From assembly GCA_943373175.1 (NCBI GenBank), contig CALSBM010000007.1:1-64000 (forward strand): a DNA stretch of 64,000 bases, written 5' to 3'. The DNA comes from JAIXUI01 sp943373175. GTDB taxonomy: Bacteria > Bacteroidota > Bacteroidia > UBA7662 > JAIXUI01. Position 1 is the stretch's first letter, and every line of letters begins with the position of its first letter. Positions 57,709-64,000 of this stretch are shown here, one piece after another. Under the pieces are notes generated by a model. That model was given only the letters and a program-made list of their open reading frames with translations, did not search any database and was not told the origin of the DNA. The position numbers were made by a program, and so were the translations under genes.

Positions 57709-58704
57709 TCAGGCGCCTACGCGTACTGCGAGATCAGCCAGACGAGCAGAGTAACCGGATTCGTTATCGTACCAGCCTACAACTTTAACCGTTTGTCCGA
57801 TTACCATTGTAAGATCGCTATCAAGGATACATGAATGACGGTTGCCAACGATATCAATTGAAACGATTAGGTCTGTTTCATACTGTAAAATGCCATTGAG
57901 CGTACTTTCGGAAGCCGCCTTAAATGCAGCATTGATTTCTTCAACGGTTGCAGGCTTCTTCAGAATAGCTGTAAAATCGGTAACAGAACCATCTGGAATA
58001 GGCACACGCATGGCGTTTCCATTGAGTTTGCCTTTCAAGTGTGGCAACACCAAACCAACAGCTTTAGCAGCGCCAGTAGAGGTTGGAACGATGGAATGAG
58101 CTGCGGCACGCGCTCTACGAAGGTCTTTATGCGGCGCATCCTGCAAGTTTTGATCAGCAGTGTATGCGTGGATTGTAGTCATAAACCCACTTTCAACTCC
58201 CCAATTTTCATCCAACACTTTCACCATAGGTGCGAGGCAATTGGTTGTGCAAGAGGCATTTGAAAGAATTGTTTCTGTTCCGTCTAATGTTTCATCATTA
58301 ACTCCAAGAACGATAGTCTTGATATCGCCTGTTGCTGGAGCAGAGATGATGACTTTTCTTGCTCCTGCCGCAAGGTGCTTTCCGGCACTTTCTCGGTCGG
58401 TAAAACGACCTGTTGATTCTACAACAACATCAACGCCATGTGCTCCCCAAGGCAATTGAGCAGGGTCGCGTTCGGCAAGAATTTTAATTTTGTGGCCATT
58501 TACGATGATTCCTTCCGCATCGTGCCCTACTGTACCGGCAAAACGTCCGTGAACAGAGTCATACTTAAGCAGGTGTGCGAGCGTTTTGGTATCCGTAAGG
58601 TCATTGATGGCCACGATTTCAACGTTTTCCTTCTCGAGAAGGTATTTAAACACGTGGCGACCAATACGCCCGAATCCATTAATGGCGATTTTGATTTTTG
58701 TCAT
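57709..58704 (-). CDS. gapA: Glyceraldehyde-3-phosphate dehydrogenase
   Basis: 331-aa type I GAPDH. NAD-binding INGFGRIGRHVFKYL and VAINDLTD, where the Asp after the second strand favours NAD over NADP; catalytic Cys in LSNASCTTNCLAPM; TSTGAAKAVGLVLP; and the terminal YDNESGYSARLADL. It is the first gene of the gapA-pgk operon, with a -7 element (58727-58734) 22 nt upstream. Confidence 0.97.
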   Translation of the reverse strand: MTKIKIAINGFGRIGRHVFKYLLEKENVEIVAINDLTDTKTLAHLLKYDSVHGRFAGTVGHDAEGIIVNGHKIKILAERDPAQLPWGAHGVDVVVESTGRFTDRESAGKHLAAGARKVIISAPATGDIKTIVLGVNDETLDGTETILSNASCTTNCLAPMVKVLDENWGVESGFMTTIHAYTADQNLQDAPHKDLRRARAAAHSIVPTSTGAAKAVGLVLPHLKGKLNGNAMRVPIPDGSVTDFTAILKKPATVEEINAAFKAASESTLNGILQYETDLIVSIDIVGNRHSCILDSDLTMVIGQTVKVVGWYDNESGYSARLADLAVRVGA

Positions 58705-58726
58705 CGTACTGTTTGTTATTGCTATG

Positions 58727-58734
58727 CAAATATA
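58727..58734 (-). promoter_or_regulatory. -7 element of the gapA-pgk operon
   Basis: TATATTTG on the minus strand, an exact TAnnTTTG match. No TTG at the ideal -33 spacing. The other 270 bp up to the tRNA-Glu gene hold no gene; I see only the tRNA promoter there. Confidence 0.5.
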
Positions 58735-58957
58735 GAGGGTCTGATAGAATTAGTAGCGCGATTCCAATAGTTAGCTCAAGCAGGAAAAGAAGTGCTTGGG
58801 AAGAAGAGCTTCAGAAAAAATCATCATGAAGTACAGGTACATTCCCAATTGAAGCCACCAAGACTAAAAAAGAACGGCGTTTAGCCCTATATAGTGATGA
58901 AAAACAAGGAGGTAACCTCAAATGAGCTAACATTCAGGTAATTTTCGAAGATTTTTT

Positions 58958-58989
58958 TTGGCAGTTTGCCTAGTGATATACTATATTTG
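58958..58989 (+). promoter_or_regulatory. Promoter of tRNA-Glu
   Basis: TTG (58958-58960), 21-nt spacer, TATATTTG (58982-58989), ending 17 nt before the tRNA 5' end. The -7 octamer is identical to those of the cox and gapA promoters. Confidence 0.7.
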
Positions 58990-59006
58990 CACCACTTTAA
59001 CGAAAC

Positions 59007-59081
59007 GGCCCGTTCGTCTAGGGGTTAGGACGCAAGATTTTCATTCTTGTAGCAGGGGTTCGATTCCCCTACGGGCTACCA
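59007..59081 (+). tRNA. tRNA-Glu (TTC)
   Basis: Cloverleaf of 72 nt plus encoded CCA (59079-59081). Acceptor GGCCCGT pairs with ACGGGCT (G1-U72 wobble), anticodon arm CAAGA-TTTTCAT-TCTTG gives TTC, and the T-arm GGGGTTCGATTCCCC is intact. Unlike the two tRNA-Leu genes, CCA is encoded, though it could be chance. Confidence 0.95.
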
Positions 59082-59120
59082 AAACCGCCTTTTAGAGAAT
59101 TCTGAGGCGGTTTTTTATTT
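59082..59120 (+). terminator. Terminator of tRNA-Glu
   Basis: 10-bp arms AAAACCGCCT (from 59081) and AGGCGGTTTT (59105-59114), followed by TTATTTT. It begins immediately at the tRNA 3' end. Confidence 0.88.
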
Positions 59121-59230
59121 TACTATTAGCTGTTCAGTTCCGTTCAAGAAGAACAATTTGCTTTTGTAGAATCGAATCAGATTCTATCAACTATTAAGAT
59201 TTTGAACTAATTTGATTTAAATAGCGATGC

Positions 59231-60346
59231 TTAACGTCGGCTTTCGACGTAATTCAAAAGCATTTTCAAACGGCTTCTTAAATCCTCAATTCCTTCCTTT
59301 TGGATAACAGAAATAAACACTGAATCTCGGTCTTTTGCCATCCAACTTTTTCGGAGGTGCTCAACTGTCATTTCGGGGTTATGTTTAAGAAACACATCCA
59401 TCTTATTGAAAACAAGCAGGTTCGGCTTATCAAGCACTTTCAACTCTCGTAAAGTTTCCTCAACCACCACCACTTGCTCTTCAAAATTAGGATGGCTGAT
59501 ATCCACAACATGTAGCAAAATGTCAGCTTCTCTTACTTCATCCAGCGTTGATTTAAAAGACTCTATTAAATGAGTAGGAATCTTTCTAATAAACCCCACC
59601 GTATCAGAAATCAGGAAAGCAGTTTGGTCAAGTACTACCTTTCTGACAGTAGAGTCAACCGTAGCAAAGAGTTTGTTTTCTGCAAAAACATCGGCTTTAG
59701 AAAGTAGATTCATCAAGCTGGATTTGCCTACGTTGGTATATCCTACAAGTGCAACCCTGGTTAATGTCCCTCTTCCCTTTCGTTGGGTTTGATTTTGACG
59801 ATCGATGGTTTGGAGTTTTTCCTTTAAAACGGCTATTCGAGTTCGAATTACCCGTCGATCAGTTTCGATTTCCTTTTCTCCAGGCCCTTTCATTCCAATA
59901 CCTCCCTTTTGTTTCTGAAGGTGAGTCCACATACGGGTTAACCGGGGAAGCAGGTATTGATTTTGGGCTAATTCCACCTGTGTTCTTGCCTGCGCTGTTT
60001 GAGCGCGGGAAGCAAAGATGTCGAGGATAAGATTGGAACGATCCAGGATTTTACAGCTTAGCGATTGTTCCAGATTTCTGATTTGAGTAGGCGTTAACTC
60101 ATCATCAAAAACGACTAAATCCGCTTCGGCATGTTTAACAAAGTCGGCGACTTCTGCCAGTTTTCCTTTGCCTATGTATGAACGAGAATCAGGCCTTTCC
60201 AGCTTTTGTAAAAACCGGCCAATAGTTTCAGCACCTGCCGTTTCTGCTAGAAAGGCCAATTCATCCAAATATTCTTCTGCTTGCTCCTTAGTTTGTAACT
60301 GACTAATTACACCTACTAAAACGGCCTTTTCTTTCTCTTTAATCAA
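59231..60346 (-). CDS. hflX: GTPase HflX
   Basis: Ribosome-associated GTPase (371 aa) of the Obg-HflX group, which splits stalled ribosomes under stress. N-terminal HflX domain with DSRSYIGKGKLAEVADFV and VVFDDELTPTQIRNLE, the conserved RTQVELAQNQYLLPRL and GGIGMKGPGEKEIETDRR, then the G domain: VGYTNVGKSSLMNLL (G1), SDTVGFIRKIP (G3), and VFNKMD (G4). Length is typical. It follows a membrane-protein gene by 2 bp. Confidence 0.95.
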   Translation of the reverse strand: MIKEKEKAVLVGVISQLQTKEQAEEYLDELAFLAETAGAETIGRFLQKLERPDSRSYIGKGKLAEVADFVKHAEADLVVFDDELTPTQIRNLEQSLSCKILDRSNLILDIFASRAQTAQARTQVELAQNQYLLPRLTRMWTHLQKQKGGIGMKGPGEKEIETDRRVIRTRIAVLKEKLQTIDRQNQTQRKGRGTLTRVALVGYTNVGKSSLMNLLSKADVFAENKLFATVDSTVRKVVLDQTAFLISDTVGFIRKIPTHLIESFKSTLDEVREADILLHVVDISHPNFEEQVVVVEETLRELKVLDKPNLLVFNKMDVFLKHNPEMTVEHLRKSWMAKDRDSVFISVIQKEGIEDLRSRLKMLLNYVESRR

Positions 60347-60348
60347 AA

Positions 60349-61254
60349 TCAGAATAATGCGGTTTCATGAAACACTCGTACAAGCACAAAAGCTAAAAAA
60401 GCTGCAATTAAGGACGCCTTATAAATTCCTGAGGGGAGGTGATTTTTAAACAGCATTACGTCGTTAGAGGCAAATCGAACGATGCTTCTGAAAACCACTA
60501 ACCAGTTAAACAATGCGAAAATCATGATAAAGATTTCATGTTTGAATGTAAAACTTAACCAGAATCTGAAACGTGTTGGCCCAGGGACGAACGCAAGAAC
60601 GGCTACGGTGAGCGTAATCAAACACGGCAATGTAATAACGTTCCAAACAAACTTTCTTCGCCGTGATTGATCTCCACTTTCTGAAAGGATAAGATCAAAA
60701 ACTGGAGCACTCTCGTAGAACGACATTAGCATTTGTCTGAAAATTAAATACGAAACAAACAATGAGCAGAATACCATGCCAATTCTAACAATGGGGCTTG
60801 CCCCGAAATTCCATAGGACATAGTAACCCATTTCTTTAAAGGTGATAGCTCCTGCAAAGGGAGCCCCAAGTGATCGAATGAAAAACCAGAACGCCAACCA
60901 CAAAAAAAGCAGCTTCAAGGTAGTATAACTCTGTAAAGTCACACGATAAAGTCCATAAAAAATAGCTCCAGAGAAGAGGCTTAGCACTGGAGAGAACAGA
61001 TATATCTCTGTTACATTACTTACATTCCAAGCATCCTTTGTAGCCATGGTGCTAATAGAAAGCAAGTAATATGTAGGATTCATATCATTGAGATAACATG
61101 CAAACCAAGTATAGAAGCTGTTCACCGCTAAACATATCAGGTATGCAAGAACGGATGTAGCTGTGTGATTCAGCAGTTGGGTTTTGTAGCTTTTATTAAG
61201 CTCTTCCTCAGTAAGAGTTGAAACCAGTATGAGATTAGGGTCTTGAGTTAGCAT
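60349..61254 (-). CDS. Polytopic membrane protein of unknown function
   Basis: 301-aa inner-membrane protein with about seven hydrophobic helices spread across its length (such as LAYLICLAVNSFYTWFACYL and IFIMIFALFNWLVVF). A short polar N-terminus is followed directly by helix 1. I recognise no motif. The ATG at 61254 is chosen over a TTG two codons earlier. It begins only 4 nt after the T-run of a strong terminator (61259-61286), so it needs a promoter in the terminator or read-through. Its stop is 2 bp before hflX, so hflX is probably cotranscribed with it. Confidence 0.75.
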   Translation of the reverse strand: MLTQDPNLILVSTLTEEELNKSYKTQLLNHTATSVLAYLICLAVNSFYTWFACYLNDMNPTYYLLSISTMATKDAWNVSNVTEIYLFSPVLSLFSGAIFYGLYRVTLQSYTTLKLLFLWLAFWFFIRSLGAPFAGAITFKEMGYYVLWNFGASPIVRIGMVFCSLFVSYLIFRQMLMSFYESAPVFDLILSESGDQSRRRKFVWNVITLPCLITLTVAVLAFVPGPTRFRFWLSFTFKHEIFIMIFALFNWLVVFRSIVRFASNDVMLFKNHLPSGIYKASLIAAFLAFVLVRVFHETALF

Positions 61255-61258
61255 AATC

Positions 61259-61286
61259 AAAAAAGAAGGCCTCCTAAGAGGCCTTC
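61259..61286 (-). terminator. Terminator of the T9SS cargo gene, abutting the next start codon
   Basis: 9-bp arms GAAGGCCTC (61265-61273) and GAGGCCTTC (61278-61286), 4-nt loop, then TTTTTT on the minus strand (61259-61264). The ATG at 61254 follows after only four more bases. Confidence 0.85.
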
Positions 61287-61321
61287 AAAGTTGTAAGAAT
61301 TCTTTGAGTTTTAAGTAAAGC

Positions 61322-64000
61322 TTATTTGTTCAGTACAACCTTTTCAGTATGAATGCCTGTCGCTGAACTGAAACGAACCAAATAAGCAGCATTGGCCAAA
61401 TCTGATAAATCCATAGTGAAATTGCCTTCTAAAACTTTGGAAGCAGACTTCACTACTCTGCCGTTCAAATCAACAATGTCAATGTTCGTAGCTTCTTGCT
61501 GACGTCCGAAATTTACAATGAGGTTGGAGTTAGAAACAAAAATCTCAGGTTTTACGAAAGTAAGATTCGGGATAGAAGTAGTGATGGCATTAATGTGTAG
61601 CACAAAACGATCCTTACGATTAGTTGAAACGTGATTAAAAGGATAAGCACCTGTACGAAGGTTATGAAATGTTCCAGTAATTCTATCTTCAAGCATTACA
61701 GTCCAAATTGGATCAATGTTCTCAAGATTAGGCTCAATAGCATAATTTCCTGTGCCGTTATACTCGTAGAAGTACTCTTCACTAATGCCGTTTGCTGTCA
61801 TTGGACGGCTGTTTTGCATGAGTTTAAAATTAACATTAGTGATGCTATAAAGGCTATGTCCATTAAAACTGCCTGGGAATTGTGAGTCGTAATCCTGGTC
61901 AAGCCCATCCGTTGCCTGGCTTGCAATTAAAGACAAGGCTGTTGCTAAAGGCTGTCCATTCTGAGCCAGCTTAAGGCGCACAATTGGAAAAACATTCTGA
62001 GTGCGCAGGTTATAAGTAGAAGAAGAGTCGCTTGTTTGGCTTGTTCTAAACGTAAAGGTTGGTACAGTCGCGGAAGAAGCCTTTACTAAGAAAGATTGGA
62101 ATGGCGCAATAAAGTTAGAACCACTTCCAGTTTTTGTATTGCTAACAGCATTGTAGCTATCCCAAGATCCATAAGTAGAATTAAACAAGTAGATGGTTGA
62201 ACTGAGGTTCGCTACATCACCTGTTCCAAACATGTTCTCCCAATCTAAGGTAGAGAGATAAGGATTTCCCATTAACATCCAACCGTTGAAGTCACTATTA
62301 CTACCTACCCTACCAGGAGCTGTTATTGGAGTAGAATTAAGAGAACCGGTTAAGTCTAATGTAACCGGAGAGGTTAGATTCGCTATCCCATCGCTTGTTC
62401 CTGCATAAGCCAAAAATCCACGACCCGCGGTCATAATTCCGGCATTGGTTGCATTGATTCCTGTATCTGCTGCAATTCTCCAGTTCGAAACAGTTTTCCA
62501 GGAAGCACCAATCCAAACTGGCATATCTCTCATTGCGATAAGGTTTGCACCATTAACTCCCTGAACACCAACATTGATACTTCCACTAATATCGCTATAG
62601 GTAGCCGCTACAGGAGCAGAAAAGCCACGCCACTGGTTATTAACACCGGAGATATAACGCTGTGCAGTTACATTTCCGCTTACCGAACCCGCAGCAGCGA
62701 AATTGATTCTCCCCTGATAAGAAGCACCACTTCCGACGGTTAAAAATCCGCCGGTTGTTAATGCGCCAGAAGCTTGGTTTACTACGCCTCTTACCTCAAC
62801 GGCATTTCCTAAAGTAGTTGCACGGTTAGAGGTGTAGTTGTTAATTGCGTTTGCGCCACTAAGGAAGAAAGGATTCCCTGTTGAAGAAGCACCAAGTGTA
62901 AGGTTAGATGAACCATTTCCGGTAAGGGCATTCGTGGCACTACCACTGAAAGCACCGTTGATAGTAAGAGCGTTTGAGCCAATGGCTAGACTTCCACTCG
63001 TAAGGGTAAGTGCACCGTTGGTGGTTACATTTCCTCCCATATTGTCCGTAGCTCCACCACTAAGCGTAAGGTTGTGGTAAGTTAACGGCGAAATAGTTTG
63101 AGCAGTGGCAGAGGTATATTCAATAGTAGAACCACTGTTAAGGGTAGTGCTTCCTGCTGATAACCCACCGAAGCTACCTGCTGAAAGACCACTTGCATGG
63201 GAGGTCTGAACTGTTCCGGTTATAGAAGCAGTAGCTCCTGCGTTAAAGGTAATTGCATTACCTGCCATATTAAACGTATTTCCTGAAGCGATGGTTAGCG
63301 CTCTGCTGGCGGCAATGCTGGTAGTTCCGGAAGCTAGGTTTTTAGTACCGCTACCAGAAATAGTAAGGTTTCCATAAGCACGCGCATCAACCGTTTGGCC
63401 TGTTCCGTTGTAGTTTACCGTTGAAGTAGAAGCAAGGGTTACAGAGGTAAAAGTACTTCTGATAGCCGTAACTGTAGAACCATAAAGCCCATCAGGATCG
63501 GCAGTAATCACTGTTCCATTGATGAAAGCCTGTCCGTTAGAACCTCCTCCTGTATTGTTGTTACAATTAATCGCTCTGCTAGCCATGTCTAAGGTAGAAC
63601 CATTGCTAACCGTAAACGAACGACAATCGAAATCGGCAGATCCAGCCAACAAGGTATTTCCAGAAAAAGTAAAATACAGTGAATTGCCCCCAAACTCTCC
63701 AAAGAATGTTCCCCCGGCATTTCTCAAAATACCCGATGCACCAGTGAACGTTACAGTTTGGATTCCTGATCCGGAACGCACCCTTGAAGTTGGAGAACCT
63801 GCGACCAAGCTTCCGCCGAGGCTAACTCCAACTTGAAAGTCGAGGTCATCTGTCGAAGCAGTATTGATAGTCATATCATGTAACGTAGTAGGATGAGTAC
63901 CAATTCCAGTGTAACTATAGTTTGCTCTGGTTTCAAAACTTCTAAGCGAAGCTGCCATAGGGTTGGAGGCAGAACCCGAGGCAGTAGAAGGGACAGACTG
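61322..64000 (-). CDS. Large T9SS-secreted surface protein (N-terminus beyond window)
   Basis: At least 892 codons; the frame is open through position 64000, so the start and signal peptide are outside the window. The visible N-terminal half (about 500 residues) is a repetitive Ser/Thr/Gly/Asn-rich beta-strand region, with repeated units like LTISGSGT, ALTIASGNTFNM and LTLTSGSLAIGSNAL, the pattern of a beta-helix or adhesin passenger. Then follows a non-repetitive domain (GWMLMGNPYLSTLDWENM, SFLVKASSATVPTFTF) and a final T9SS type A sorting domain (IVDLNGRVVKSASKVLEG, NAAYLVRFSSATGIHTEKV). Secreted to the cell surface, possibly for adhesion or gliding; no enzyme motif seen. Confidence 0.9.
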   Translation of the reverse strand, partial: QSVPSTASGSASNPMAASLRSFETRANYSYTGIGTHPTTLHDMTINTASTDDLDFQVGVSLGGSLVAGSPTSRVRSGSGIQTVTFTGASGILRNAGGTFFGEFGGNSLYFTFSGNTLLAGSADFDCRSFTVSNGSTLDMASRAINCNNNTGGGSNGQAFINGTVITADPDGLYGSTVTAIRSTFTSVTLASTSTVNYNGTGQTVDARAYGNLTISGSGTKNLASGTTSIAASRALTIASGNTFNMAGNAITFNAGATASITGTVQTSHASGLSAGSFGGLSAGSTTLNSGSTIEYTSATAQTISPLTYHNLTLSGGATDNMGGNVTTNGALTLTSGSLAIGSNALTINGAFSGSATNALTGNGSSNLTLGASSTGNPFFLSGANAINNYTSNRATTLGNAVEVRGVVNQASGALTTGGFLTVGSGASYQGRINFAAAGSVSGNVTAQRYISGVNNQWRGFSAPVAATYSDISGSINVGVQGVNGANLIAMRDMPVWIGASWKTVSNWRIAADTGINATNAGIMTAGRGFLAYAGTSDGIANLTSPVTLDLTGSLNSTPITAPGRVGSNSDFNGWMLMGNPYLSTLDWENMFGTGDVANLSSTIYLFNSTYGSWDSYNAVSNTKTGSGSNFIAPFQSFLVKASSATVPTFTFRTSQTSDSSSTYNLRTQNVFPIVRLKLAQNGQPLATALSLIASQATDGLDQDYDSQFPGSFNGHSLYSITNVNFKLMQNSRPMTANGISEEYFYEYNGTGNYAIEPNLENIDPIWTVMLEDRITGTFHNLRTGAYPFNHVSTNRKDRFVLHINAITTSIPNLTFVKPEIFVSNSNLIVNFGRQQEATNIDIVDLNGRVVKSASKVLEGNFTMDLSDLANAAYLVRFSSATGIHTEKVVLNK

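Overview
The window reads as chromosome from a Bacteroidota (Bacteroidetes) bacterium. The markers are a SusC/SusD pair, type IX secretion sorting tails, a fused CcoNO oxidase subunit, the long form of IspG, promoters of the TTG-N19-TAnnTTTG type, and an almost complete lack of Shine-Dalgarno sequences. The organism looks like an aerobic heterotroph with two respiratory oxidases, one for high and one for low oxygen.

Layout. 1-4.5 kb: a SusD/SusC nutrient-uptake pair on the minus strand, with SusD cut by the window edge. 4.7-11.3 kb: osmC, an MFS transporter coupled to hemW, two tRNA-Leu genes, ispG, and an AT-rich unknown gene. 11.3-20.1 kb (minus): an aa3-type cytochrome c oxidase operon with coxB carrying an N-terminal cytochrome c, then coxA, ctaA, ctaB, two subunit III genes, subunit IV, SCO1, DUF420, a small CPMC protein and DUF983. 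20.2-28.4 kb (minus): a complete cbb3 oxidase operon, ccoI-ccoS-ccoNO-ccoQ-ccoP-ccoG-ccoH-DsbD_2-like. Two of its genes (ccoQ, ccoS) are only about 50 codons long. 28.5-31.6 kb (plus): a small cytochrome c, a double-CDGSH protein, a C-terminal processing protease and a TSUP permease.

31.7-35.1 kb is the accessory region. It holds a Panacea-type toxin-antitoxin pair, then a DUF4365 nuclease-like gene lying exactly between two GTTATGT core sites. The downstream core belongs to a 95-nt structure with the R''-L''-L'-R' layout of an integron attC site. No integrase is in view, so this looks like an orphan integron cassette, followed by a truncated Tat-signal ORF and a decayed coding fragment.

35.1-64 kb is mostly housekeeping: HAD phosphatase, SDR, biotinyl carrier, aspS, O-methyltransferase, cell-wall hydrolases with LysM, hpt, recF, pdhA, a TPR membrane protein, an M43-like metallopeptidase, purD, an EamA transporter, an epimerase, mutA without mutB, an outer-membrane barrel, a gapA-pgk glycolytic pair, tRNA-Glu and hflX. 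A large T9SS cargo gene is truncated at the right edge.

Two recurrent architectures cut across the window. First, terminator-like hairpins with a T-run lie inside, or directly against, the first codons of downstream genes: ctaA (13-bp arms that include the start codon), the M43-like peptidase (12-bp arms), a DUF4249-like lipoprotein, and the gene starting at 61254. Second, several promoters put the -7 element only 4-7 nt before the start codon (EamA transporter, ccoI, aspS, the DUF4249-like gene), which implies leaderless or near-leaderless mRNAs. All calls rest on reading the sequence; no database search or folding program was run.
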